Source: Oscillospiraceae bacterium
GTDB lineage: Bacteria > Bacillota > Clostridia > Oscillospirales > Ruminococcaceae
NCBI GenBank assembly: GCA_900768995.1
Contig: CAAGEZ010000062.1
Location: forward strand, 1 to 60,563
Direction of reading: 5' to 3'
Length of the DNA stretch: 60,563 nucleotides
This document shows positions 51,561 to 59,228 of the stretch, piece by piece. How positions within the stretch are numbered: position 1 is the first letter of the stretch; each line of letters begins with the position of its first letter. The notes beneath the pieces were generated by a model. The model did no database searches and was not told where the DNA came from. It worked only from the letters and a program-made list of their open reading frames with translations. The translations under genes were made by a program, and so were the position numbers.

Positions 51561-52751
51561 TCAGCCTTTGACTTTTTTTCTTGTTGTGACAGTCTTGTCG
51601 CTGCTGCCTGATTTTACAGCCATAAGTCCTTTGAGAAGCTCCTTGTCCTTGAATTCGCACTTGCTTCTGCTGTAGAATGCATCGGTAACGTCCCAGAGCA
51701 CAGGGCACATATCCCTGTCATAAGCAGCCATGCAAACGCTTGTGAGGTACTTTCTGATAGACTCCTTTTCCTTGTTCTTTACGGGGCAGCCGTACTCACC
51801 GATGATAACGGGAATGCCCTTGTCAACAAAGGTCTTTTTCATCATATCCATATTTGTTTCAAGCTCTTTTATGTCTTCATCAGTGCCCCAGTCCTTGCGG
51901 CACTTACCCCATGAAGCGTCCTTGTCGAGGATAGCAAATGTGGAGGGAGTGTAGTAATGAACGGAAACCGCACATCTTCCCGCAGGGTCATCGGGCATTT
52001 TGTAAAGCTCGTCGCAGGTGAGGGCAATGTCTGTTGCATAGCCCGCAATGAGGAGATGACGCTTCTTGTTGTTGCCGCCCGAAGCTCTTACGATATCAAC
52101 GAATTTCTGATTTATCTCGTTTAAAAGTCCGAAAGCCTCAGCCTTGCCCTCGGTCTTGCCGCTGTGGCGGTTCCAGATGTCGTCCCAGCAGCCCTCTTCG
52201 TTCAGTGACTCGAAAATCAGCTTGTCGCCGTAGCTCTTGAACTCCTTTGTGAGCTGAGTCCAGATGCGCTCGTATTTGTGCATACACTCGTCCTTGTCCT
52301 TGCCGGAGAATTTCTCCCACCAGCCGCCGTCCCAGTGAATGTTCATAATAACGTACATATCGCTGTCAAGCGCCCAGTCAATGACCTGTTTTACTCTTGC
52401 AAGGTAATCGGGATTGATGTCATAATCGCCGCTCATCATATTTGACCACGCCACGGGAACTCTCAGGGTCGTAAAGCCCTCCTTGGCATAGCCCTTTATA
52501 ATATCCTCGGTGATAACAGGGCTGCCCCAGCCTGTTTCGTAGTTTGTAACGCCGGAGGAATTTATCCAGCTTCCCGTTGATTCAAAGGTGTTGCCGAGAT
52601 TTATGCCCAGCCCCATATCCTTTACTATCTCCATAGTTGACATATTGCGCATTTTCCCGCCCGGAGATGCACAGCCTGCAAGCAGACCTGTGAGCATTGT
52701 GAGAGTGAGCACAATGGCTGTAATTTTGCTTAAATACTTTATAATGTTCAT
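51561..52751 (-). CDS. GH5-family endoglucanase-type lipoprotein
   Basis: The 396-residue product starts with a lipoprotein signal (ITAIVLTLTMLTGLLAGC, Cys near residue 27), so it is an outer-face membrane lipoprotein. The GH5 core shows GINLGNTFESTG near 48, LRVPVAW near 96, MNIHWDGGWW near 135, the acid/base glutamate in IFESLNEEG near 180, VSVHYYTP near 257 and the nucleophile glutamate in VIIGEYGCPVK near 315, consistent with GH5 subfamily 4. No CBM or dockerin is seen. GGAGG lies 11 bp before the ATG. The 3' end has an A7 run with protein-like sequence in other frames beyond the stop. Confidence 0.92.
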   Translation of the reverse strand: MNIIKYLSKITAIVLTLTMLTGLLAGCASPGGKMRNMSTMEIVKDMGLGINLGNTFESTGSWINSSGVTNYETGWGSPVITEDIIKGYAKEGFTTLRVPVAWSNMMSGDYDINPDYLARVKQVIDWALDSDMYVIMNIHWDGGWWEKFSGKDKDECMHKYERIWTQLTKEFKSYGDKLIFESLNEEGCWDDIWNRHSGKTEGKAEAFGLLNEINQKFVDIVRASGGNNKKRHLLIAGYATDIALTCDELYKMPDDPAGRCAVSVHYYTPSTFAILDKDASWGKCRKDWGTDEDIKELETNMDMMKKTFVDKGIPVIIGEYGCPVKNKEKESIRKYLTSVCMAAYDRDMCPVLWDVTDAFYSRSKCEFKDKELLKGLMAVKSGSSDKTVTTRKKVKG

Positions 52752-52777
52752 ATAAACATCGTCCTCCTTTTTTTATT

Positions 52778-52806
52778 ATTATACAGTCTGCACAAAAGTT
52801 TTTCAA
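52778..52806 (-). promoter_or_regulatory. Promoter of the GH5 gene with flanking inverted repeat
   Basis: On the minus strand: TTGAAA (52801-52806), 17-bp spacer, TATAAT (52778-52783). GCACAAAAG (52790-52798, in the spacer) and CTTTTGTGC (52833-52841, upstream) are inverted copies that could be a regulator site. Confidence 0.78.
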
Positions 52807-52850
52807 TATACCCAATAGTCAGAAACACTGACCTTTTGTGCAAAATTGTA

Positions 52851-53014
52851 GGGGTTCTCTATAAACCGGGACTTGAGCAAATTTCCGTCAATGGTTTTGT
52901 GCAGATTCAAGGCAGAAAGCCGCAGTAATACTTGATGTCTTACAAGGCTTTCTAACGCAGAAGATGCACAAAGCCATAGGAAATTTGCCAAGAAGGAGGT
53001 TTATAGAGGTTCCC
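52851..53014. repeat. 164-bp nested-hairpin element, copy 2 (between GH5 and a lipoprotein gene)
   Basis: Same architecture and length as the copy at 38042. Terminal repeat CTCTATAAAC/GTTTATAGAG (52857-52866, 52999-53008), CTTG/CAAG (52872-52875, 52989-52992), 13-bp stem (52891-52903 with 52965-52977), AGAAAGCC/GGCTTTCT (52914-52921, 52946-52953) and a 24-nt loop identical to copy 1. It occupies most of the 351-bp gap 52752-53102, upstream of the promoters on both sides. TGTA lies near both ends. Confidence 0.85.
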
Positions 53015-53035
53015 TGTATTTTTATGCATACCGAT

Positions 53036-53064
53036 TTGACAATAAGATGTAAATATGCTATAAT
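53036..53064 (+). promoter_or_regulatory. Promoter of the lipoprotein gene at 53103
   Basis: TTGACA (53036-53041), 17-bp spacer, TATAAT (53059-53064), both perfect. Confidence 0.88.
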
Positions 53065-53102
53065 ATCTGCATAACATTTTTTATAACGAAAGGAAAAATA
53101 TT

Positions 53103-54014
53103 ATGAGAAAATATATCTGCGCTATGATAGCTGCCGCAATGGCAATTTCAATGGCAGCCTGCTCAAAGAATGATGACACAAGCACCGCCGCTCCCGAAGA
53201 AAGCACCGCTCAGAGCGAAAGCGTTTCCGAAAGTGCAGCTGGCGAAGAAACATCAGCCGAAGCTGAAACCACAGCAGAAGCAGTCAGCACATCTGACATA
53301 TCCTACATCGGCAAGTGGTATTTTGTGCAGATGGATATGACTGCGGAAAATATGACACTCTCAATGTCCCTTAAAGATATGGAAGTCACCGACCTCACCG
53401 ACGAGACCGTTTTTGTAATGGACATCGCAGAGGGCGGCAAGGTAAATATAACCTCCGACGGCGACACCGTTGAAGCCGACTGGACACAGACCGACAGCGG
53501 AATGACCATCACAGGGGACACCGAAGCTCTCGGTGCAGACACCCTCGATTTCACCCCCGAGGACACAGACCTTATCAAAACCGTTATCTCCGAGGACGGC
53601 GACACCATTGCAATGTACTTTGCCAAGGAGGGCAGCTCAAAGATAGACGATTCTATGAACACAAGCCTCCTCGAGCAGACTCTCGGCGCAATAATGGGCG
53701 ATATGATAGATGAGAATATGGAGGAGCTTACCCTTGACGCTCCCGCCGTGCTCACCTATACCGAAGAGGATACAGATGTAAAGTTTGTCCGCTTCACCGC
53801 TCCCGAAGCAGGAACATACACATTCCGCTCCGAAAGCGACGGTCACGACACCGCAGCAATTTACGACACCGTAAGCTTTGCGGAAGCTCTTGACATTTCC
53901 GAAAACACCGAAGGCGGCTTTGAGCTTTCCCTTACCCTTGAAGCAGATCAGCCCGTTTATATCGAAGTCACCTCCGACAGCAGCGAGGTAACTGTTACAG
54001 CGGAGAAGAACTGA
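53103..54014 (+). CDS. Lipoprotein of unknown function
   Basis: The 303-residue product has a lipoprotein signal (MRKYICAMIAAAMAISMAAC, Cys20), a Ser/Thr/Glu/Ala linker (about 21-65), and then two beta-rich parts: one with IGKWYFVQMDMTAENMTLSM and repeated Asp/Thr-rich strands (about 68-185), another ending in FTAPEAGTYTFRSES and QPVYIEVTSDSSEVTVTAEK (about 220-303) that resembles a pre-peptidase C-terminal-type or carbohydrate-binding sandwich. AAAGGAAAAATATT leads into the ATG. It is monocistronic. Function unknown; the C-terminal resemblance is by eye. Confidence 0.85.
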   Translation: MRKYICAMIAAAMAISMAACSKNDDTSTAAPEESTAQSESVSESAAGEETSAEAETTAEAVSTSDISYIGKWYFVQMDMTAENMTLSMSLKDMEVTDLTDETVFVMDIAEGGKVNITSDGDTVEADWTQTDSGMTITGDTEALGADTLDFTPEDTDLIKTVISEDGDTIAMYFAKEGSSKIDDSMNTSLLEQTLGAIMGDMIDENMEELTLDAPAVLTYTEEDTDVKFVRFTAPEAGTYTFRSESDGHDTAAIYDTVSFAEALDISENTEGGFELSLTLEADQPVYIEVTSDSSEVTVTAEKN

Positions 54015-54036
54015 TTTCCCAATCAAATAATATTTC

Positions 54037-54077
54037 AGCCGCAGCATTATCATAGCGATGATGCTGCGGCTTTGTTT
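54037..54077 (+). terminator. Terminator after the lipoprotein gene
   Basis: AGCCGCAGCAT (54037-54047) pairs with ATGCTGCGGCT (54061-54071), followed by TTGTTTT. Confidence 0.85.
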
Positions 54078-54105
54078 TATGAAAGTTTGGTGAAAACAAG
54101 AATTC

Positions 54106-54149
54106 TTTAAGGTAAATTTAAGCTTTCGCCCTTATCATTTAAACATAAT
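54106..54149 (+). promoter_or_regulatory. Direct-repeat operator and -10 of the exporter operon
   Basis: TTTAAG occurs at 54106-54111 and 54117-54122, an 11-bp period typical of OmpR/PhoB-type response regulators. CATAAT (54144-54149) is a fair -10 placed 21 bp after the second repeat, and there is no good -35. No response regulator gene is in this window. Confidence 0.5.
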
Positions 54150-54169
54150 CTTTGGAAAGGAAGATAAGG

Positions 54170-56212
54170 GTGAAAAAAAACAATCATAAAAAGCTTATCA
54201 TAACCTCGGCGGCAGTTATTATAGCAGCAGGTGCGGGTGCGGCGGTATATGCGGCATCAAACGCCTCTGCGGACAGCGATACCGAAACGGGCTATCGTGA
54301 ATACAGCGTTTCAAAGGGAGATATAACCGTTGGTGCGGAGGAAAGCGGAACGGTCTCCATTGAGCGTGAATATGTGACATTCCCCTGCGCTGCGGATGTT
54401 CAGGAGGTATGCGTCAAGGAGGGCACTACCGTAAAAGAGGGCGACCTGCTCTTAAAGCTCTCCCCCGATGATATCGCTGATGCAAAGGAGGAGCTTGAAA
54501 GTGCCGTGACCAGCGCAAAGCTTTCTCTTGAAAGCGCAAAGCAGGAGCAGTCTGAAAAGCTCCTTGAAGCAAAGCAGACTCTTGAAAGCTCTCTCGAAAG
54601 CGGCAGCACAGCCGAGTCCGACTACAGCCTTTACATCACCAAGAGCACCGCCTCCGCACAGTCACTCCAAAAGCAGCTTGAAAGCCTTAAAAAGGAGCTT
54701 GCGGAGTACACCGAGCTGAAAGAAACATATCCCGATGATTATGCAGAGCTTTGCAGGTATGAGGATAAGCTCACTGAATATCAGACAAAATACAAGGAAA
54801 TGGAAAAGCAGTACAGGGCATATCAGAAGATCGACAGCGAAAATTCTGCGGCTCTCGATGCAATAAAGACTGAGTATGAAGATTACACCGACAAAATTTC
54901 CGATACATATGAAAATATCACTGAGCTGAAAAAGAATTACGATGATGCAAAAACTGCATACGAAAAGGCTCAGGAAGATTATGACACCGCCAAGGAAAAC
55001 TATGACAAAGCAAATTCAAGCAGCATCATTACAGTGACCGACAGCACAACAAGCTCTGACAGCACAAGCACCTCCGGCACAACAACAAACACCTCCGACC
55101 TTGCGGATAAGCTTGCAAAAGCAAAGACTGCTCTTGAAGAAGCCGCTTCCGCATACAACTCCGCAAATGTGGCATACTCAGGCTATTATCAGAAACTTGG
55201 CAGCGAGATAAGCGACACTATCGACGATTATGAGGAAAAAGTGGCAGCCGCTGAAAAGGTTGTCACCGCCCACGAAAAAATAACGCAGGCATACAAGGAA
55301 GAGCTTGACGATTTTAACAGCGAGCTTTCCGATGTAAAGGAAGAATACGAGGATAAAAAATCCGACTTCACCGATGTTTACGGTCAGAATGATGCGGATT
55401 CCATTGATGATAAAATAGACTCTCTGAACGACAGCATTTCCGAGACGGAGCTTTCCATTCAGACGACCGAAGCCGAAAGCGGCAGCGACCTGCTCAAAGC
55501 CCGTCAGGACGCCGACACAGCCATTGCAAAAGCGGATTCCGCCCAGTCCGTATATGACCAGACCGCAGCAAGCCTTGAAAATCAGGTGAGCGAGGCTCAG
55601 AAAAAGTATGACAATGCGGTCAAGGAATACGATGAATTTTGTGACAGCGTTTCCGACGACGGCTCCGTTTATGCCGAATGCGACGGAATGATCTCCTCTG
55701 TAAATGTTTCCGACGGCGACAGCATTATGGCGAACGTGAACCTTGTAACGATTATGGACACAAGATATATTTACCTTTCCGCTTCCGTTTCCGAGGAGGA
55801 TATCACCTCTCTAGAAAGCGATATGGAATGCTCCGTGAACCTCACAGCCTTTGACGGCAAGAGCTTTACGGGTCATATTGACACCATTTCCGCTGAGCCT
55901 GCCCGTTCCTCGGGTTCAGTCACATACACCGTCACCGTGAAGCTTGACGATGAAAGCGGGCTGAATGTACGTGAGGGAATGTCGGGTGACATAACCTTTA
56001 TAGAGGGCGGCGTTACAGACGTTATGTACACAAATGTGAATGCAGTTACGTTCAGAGACGGTAAGTCTTATGTCAAGGTTTATGACGAGAACGGTCAGGT
56101 CATCGAAAAGGAAGTCACAACAGGATTTTCCGACGGAAGATATGTTGAGATAACCTCGGGCGTTTCCGCAGGCGAAAAGCTCCTTGCGGAAATTCAGCTC
56201 AGCGGAAAATGA
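54170..56212 (+). CDS. HlyD/MacA-type adaptor of an ABC exporter, with very long coiled coil
   Basis: The 680-residue protein has an N-terminal membrane anchor (KLIITSAAVIIAAGAGAAVYAA), a lipoyl half (VTFPCAADVQEVCVKEGTTVKEGDLL), a long coiled coil (about 105-500) broken by a Ser/Thr-rich linker (SSSIITVTDSTTSSDSTSTS near 285-305), the second lipoyl half (VYAECDGMISSVNVSDGDSI near 505) and a beta-barrel plus membrane-proximal domain. MacA-type adaptors are usually near 400 residues. The start is taken as GTG 54170 (AAAGGAAG 6 bp upstream) over TTG 54152. It leads the operon adaptor, permease, lipoprotein, ATPase. Confidence 0.88.
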   Translation: MKKNNHKKLIITSAAVIIAAGAGAAVYAASNASADSDTETGYREYSVSKGDITVGAEESGTVSIEREYVTFPCAADVQEVCVKEGTTVKEGDLLLKLSPDDIADAKEELESAVTSAKLSLESAKQEQSEKLLEAKQTLESSLESGSTAESDYSLYITKSTASAQSLQKQLESLKKELAEYTELKETYPDDYAELCRYEDKLTEYQTKYKEMEKQYRAYQKIDSENSAALDAIKTEYEDYTDKISDTYENITELKKNYDDAKTAYEKAQEDYDTAKENYDKANSSSIITVTDSTTSSDSTSTSGTTTNTSDLADKLAKAKTALEEAASAYNSANVAYSGYYQKLGSEISDTIDDYEEKVAAAEKVVTAHEKITQAYKEELDDFNSELSDVKEEYEDKKSDFTDVYGQNDADSIDDKIDSLNDSISETELSIQTTEAESGSDLLKARQDADTAIAKADSAQSVYDQTAASLENQVSEAQKKYDNAVKEYDEFCDSVSDDGSVYAECDGMISSVNVSDGDSIMANVNLVTIMDTRYIYLSASVSEEDITSLESDMECSVNLTAFDGKSFTGHIDTISAEPARSSGSVTYTVTVKLDDESGLNVREGMSGDITFIEGGVTDVMYTNVNAVTFRDGKSYVKVYDENGQVIEKEVTTGFSDGRYVEITSGVSAGEKLLAEIQLSGK

Positions 56213-56237
56213 TCTGCGAAAGGAATGGTCATAAATT

Positions 56238-57620
56238 ATGAAGCTCAGAGAACTTCTGAAAATGGTTTTTGTAAATATATTTTCCAGCAAATCAAAATGT
56301 GCGCTGACTTCTCTCGGAATAGTTGCAGGCTCTGCCACGATCGTGCTGGTAATAGCCGTGGGACAGGGCGGCAAGGCTGACGTTGCGGAGCAGTTCAAGA
56401 ACCTGAGCGCAGGTGCGATCGAGATATCCGCAGGTCAGAGCGCAGACGCCATAATGGAGGGTATGCAGGGCGGACCAAGCGGCGGAGGCGGTCCCGACTT
56501 TGGCGGCGGAATGCCCGATTTCGGCAGTATGCAGATGCCCTCGGGTGGAGGCTTTCCCTCAGGCGGCGGATTCCCAAGCGGCGGCGGAGGAGGATTCCCC
56601 GGCGGCGGAGGTGGCGGAGGCGGTTCATTTGAGCCTTCCGTAACAGGCGGCGTTACCCTCACCGAAGAAGATGTTGAGGACATTGCCGCTGTAGTCCCAG
56701 GGATAGAATCCATATCCATTCTTGCAAGCGGCGACGCTGCGGTGGACGGCGGCGACCTTGATGAAGAGACGGATTATACCGCCGTGGGCGTTGCTCCCGA
56801 ATATGCGGAGATATCGAATCTCACAGTAAAATACGGCGAATTTTTCGATGATGAAGCGGAGGATGACTGCTCAAAGGTATGCGTCCTGGGCTACAAGACC
56901 GCTCAGAGCATTTTCGGCGCAGCATATCTTGCCGCAGGCGAAAACATTTCCATTGAGGGCAAGAATTACGAGGTCATAGGCGTTCTCGATCCAATGGGAA
57001 CGGTAAGCTCGGGAATAAGCCCCGATGAAGCCATATATATCCCCTACTCCACAGCGAAAAAGTATGTTTTCGGCAGCAGTATCCAGCCGAAAATATCCGC
57101 AGTTGCATCTGATGTTAATGAGGTGCAGAACGTTATGGACAATATCGAAGCTGTGCTTACCCAGAATTATCCCGACGCAAAATTCACCATAACCGATGCG
57201 GGCAGCGAAATGGAAGCGGCTCAGAGATCCGCAAATACCTTGCAGACACTGCTCATTGCCGTTGCATCTATCGTGTTCGTGGTGGGCGGCATCGGAATTA
57301 TGAACGTGCTTTTCGTTACAGTCCGTGAGCGCACGGGTGAGATAGGACTTTTAAAGGCTCTCGGCTGCAAAAAGGACGTTATCCTCAGCGAATTTCTTCT
57401 TGAAGCAGGCATTATCGCCCTCTTCGGCGGAGCGGTGGGCGTTGGTCTCGGCTACATTCTCATACCCGCAGTGGAGCTTACGGGCACAAGAGCCGAGCCC
57501 GTTGCAATGGCAGGCGTTCTTTCCCTTGTCTTTGCGGTTGGAACAGGCACCCTTTTCGGATTTTATCCTGCCCTCAAAGCCTCAAGGCTCACGCCTATCG
57601 AAGCCCTCGGCAGCGAATAA
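56238..57620 (+). CDS. MacB-type ABC transporter permease with Gly-rich insertion
   Basis: The 460 residues follow the MacB permease plan: N-terminal helix (KSKCALTSLGIVAGSATIVLVIAVGQG), a large extracytoplasmic domain (about 45-330), then three helices with GGIGIMNVLFVTVRERTGEIGLLKALG near 350-376 and the C-terminal FYPALKASRLTPIEALGSE. Residues 75-130 are an insertion made almost only of Gly, Pro, Ser, Phe, Met and Asp (for example GPDFGGGMPDFGSMQMPSGG). Its ATG follows GAAAGGA. The ATPase is encoded separately two genes later. Confidence 0.92.
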   Translation: MKLRELLKMVFVNIFSSKSKCALTSLGIVAGSATIVLVIAVGQGGKADVAEQFKNLSAGAIEISAGQSADAIMEGMQGGPSGGGGPDFGGGMPDFGSMQMPSGGGFPSGGGFPSGGGGGFPGGGGGGGGSFEPSVTGGVTLTEEDVEDIAAVVPGIESISILASGDAAVDGGDLDEETDYTAVGVAPEYAEISNLTVKYGEFFDDEAEDDCSKVCVLGYKTAQSIFGAAYLAAGENISIEGKNYEVIGVLDPMGTVSSGISPDEAIYIPYSTAKKYVFGSSIQPKISAVASDVNEVQNVMDNIEAVLTQNYPDAKFTITDAGSEMEAAQRSANTLQTLLIAVASIVFVVGGIGIMNVLFVTVRERTGEIGLLKALGCKKDVILSEFLLEAGIIALFGGAVGVGLGYILIPAVELTGTRAEPVAMAGVLSLVFAVGTGTLFGFYPALKASRLTPIEALGSE

Positions 57621-57639
57621 TAAGGAGACAGATATACAT

Positions 57640-58209
57640 ATGAAAAAGAAAAATTTATTTATAATTCTTTCCGTTCTTGCTCTTTACAGCACAGCCCTTG
57701 CAGGCTGCTCGGAAAGCTCTGATAAAACGGATATGCCTGCCGAAACTGCGGCAGTGAACAATTATGTTCCCACTTCCACCGACAAGACCGTTACAGGCGA
57801 GGTCACAAAGATAACGGGCAACCGCATAACCCTTGCTCTCGGAAACATCACCGAAGACAACAGTGCTACCGATGAAAATTCGGGCAATGTTCCCGAAGCG
57901 GACGGAAATATGCCTGACTTTGGCGGTGAGATGCCCCGGATGAACGACGATATGCCTGATTTTGGCGGTGAGATGCCCGATATGAACGGAACGCCTCCCG
58001 AAATGGGCGATATGCCGTCAGGCAAGGGCGGACGAAAGAGCGCATCTGTAGAGAAAACAGGCGAGGAAGCGGAATACATTCTCCCCGTGGGAATGCCCAT
58101 TGATGGATTAAGCGGCAGGAGCAACGATTATTCGGGCGTTTTCGCAGGCGATGTCATCACCCTTACGGTGAACGAACAGGGCACGGTATGCGCAGCGGAG
58201 GTGAGCTGA
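57640..58209 (+). CDS. Lipoprotein of the exporter operon with Met/Pro/Asp/Gly repeats
   Basis: The 189-residue product has a lipoprotein signal (FIILSVLALYSTALAGC, Cys22), a small barrel-like start (KTVTGEVTKITGNRITLALGN), then two near-copies of MPDFGGEMP with MND and MNG spacers (about 88-120), and a C-terminal part ending VFAGDVITLTVNEQGTVCAAEVS. The start is set at the ATG 57640 after AAGGAG; the longer frame lies inside the permease gene. The stop is followed directly by the ATPase GTG. Probably an accessory subunit on the outer face. Confidence 0.85.
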   Translation: MKKKNLFIILSVLALYSTALAGCSESSDKTDMPAETAAVNNYVPTSTDKTVTGEVTKITGNRITLALGNITEDNSATDENSGNVPEADGNMPDFGGEMPRMNDDMPDFGGEMPDMNGTPPEMGDMPSGKGGRKSASVEKTGEEAEYILPVGMPIDGLSGRSNDYSGVFAGDVITLTVNEQGTVCAAEVS

Positions 58210-58890
58210 GTGAGCGAACCTGTTATCCGAATGAGCGACATAAAAAAGAGCTATAAAATGGGCGATTCCACCCTTACCGTCCTCAAAGGAATAAGCCTTA
58301 CGGTGAATGAGGGCGAATTTCTTGCGATTCTCGGCCCCTCAGGCTCAGGCAAATCCACACTTATGAATATGATAGGCTGTATGGACAGCTTTGACGAGGG
58401 TGAGTATTATCTTTCGAGTCAGCCGATACACACGATGAATGACAACAAGCTCACCGATATCCGCAATGAATACATCGGATTTATTTTTCAGAAATATCAT
58501 CTTATCTCAAAGTACACCATTCTCAGGAACGTTATGATGCCCCTGCTCATACGTGGGGAAGGTGCGGCGGAAGCGGAGGTAAAGGCACGTGAGCGGCTCA
58601 TTCAGCTTGGAATGGGCGAGCGAATGGATCACAAGCCCACCGAGCTTTCGGGCGGACAGCAGCAGAGGGCGGCAATTGCAAGAGCCCTTGTGGGAAACCC
58701 CAAGCTCCTCCTTGCCGATGAGCCCACAGGCGCACTCGACAGTGCCACAGGAAAAGAGGTCCTGAAGCTTTTCAAGGAGCTGAACGAAAAGGGGCACACC
58801 ATCGTTATGATAACCCACGACCTGAACGTTGCAAAAAGTGCCGAAAGGATCGTGCGGATAGTTGATGGCGAACTTTTCGAGGACATCTGA
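58210..58890 (+). CDS. MacB/LolD-type ABC transporter ATPase
   Basis: The 226-residue ATPase has Walker A GPSGSGKST (residues 40-48), Q-loop FIFQKYHLI near 95, signature LSGGQQQR near 143, Walker B LLLADEPTGALDS near 162 and the H-loop MITHDLN. It powers the permease encoded at 56238. The GTG start follows the lipoprotein stop without a gap; GGAGG lies inside the end of the lipoprotein gene (58198-58202). It ends the operon before a clear terminator. Confidence 0.95.
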   Translation: MSEPVIRMSDIKKSYKMGDSTLTVLKGISLTVNEGEFLAILGPSGSGKSTLMNMIGCMDSFDEGEYYLSSQPIHTMNDNKLTDIRNEYIGFIFQKYHLISKYTILRNVMMPLLIRGEGAAEAEVKARERLIQLGMGERMDHKPTELSGGQQQRAAIARALVGNPKLLLADEPTGALDSATGKEVLKLFKELNEKGHTIVMITHDLNVAKSAERIVRIVDGELFEDI

Positions 58891-58911
58891 TCTTCCTTTC
58901 ATATACACATC

Positions 58912-58945
58912 AAAAGGCACGGAAATAATCCTTCCGTGCCTTTTG
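58912..58945 (+). terminator. Terminator after the exporter operon
   Basis: AAAAGGCACGGAA (58912-58924) pairs with TTCCGTGCCTTTT (58931-58943). Confidence 0.88.
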
Positions 58946-58976
58946 ACATACCCACACTTTTGTACATCTTTTTTCG

Positions 58977-59005
58977 TTGCATATGACACAAAAGGGTGGT
59001 ATAAT
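58977..59005 (+). promoter_or_regulatory. Plus-strand promoter reading across the tRNA-Arg gene
   Basis: TTGCAT (58977-58982), 17-bp spacer, TATAAT (59000-59005). Transcripts from here would run antisense through the tRNA at 59076-59152 before reaching the DUF2461 gene at 59229. Confidence 0.7.
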
Positions 59006-59017
59006 ATTTGTATTGCG

Positions 59018-59058
59018 AGGTAAAATCAAACGCCGCTTACATATCCTGCAAACGGCGT
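59018..59058 (-). terminator. Terminator of the tRNA-Arg transcript
   Basis: On the minus strand ACGCCG (59053-59058) pairs with CGGCGT (59030-59035), followed by TTGATTTTA, 18 bp past the tRNA end. Confidence 0.7.
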
Positions 59059-59075
59059 AAATACGAGGTTTTAAG

Positions 59076-59152
59076 TGGTCTGCCCGACGGGGGTCGAACC
59101 CACAGCCTTCAGAGTCGGAGTCTGACGCTCTATCCAGTTGAGCTACGGACAG
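59076..59152 (-). tRNA. tRNA-Arg (anticodon CCG)
   Basis: A full cloverleaf of 77 nt can be drawn: acceptor CTGTCCG with CGGGCAG, D stem GCTC/GAGC, anticodon stem TCAGA/TCTGA around the loop CTCCGAC (anticodon CCG, reading CGG), a five-base variable loop, a T arm with TTCGACC and an encoded CCA at 59076-59078. It has its own promoter and terminator on the minus strand. Confidence 0.96.
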
Positions 59153-59166
59153 TTAAATCAAATAAT

Positions 59167-59196
59167 ATTATACAACAAACTGCTCATAATTGTCAA
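59167..59196 (-). promoter_or_regulatory. Promoter of tRNA-Arg
   Basis: On the minus strand: TTGACA (59191-59196), 18-bp spacer, TATAAT (59167-59172), 14 bp before the tRNA. Confidence 0.88.
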
Positions 59197-59228
59197 TAGA
59201 TTTAAAAAAATTTCGGAGGTAAAATTAT

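Noticed and set aside
51540..51600. Programmed -1 frameshift at the A7 run of the GH5 gene
   Set aside because: The -1 frame gives a tail that does not look like protein, and no downstream stimulatory structure is evident; decay is simpler.
59008..59199. Plus-strand open frame of 63 codons after the promoter at 58977
   Set aside because: Most of it is the antisense of the tRNA; the GLPDGGRTHSLQ-type peptide is a well-known artefact of translating tRNA complements.
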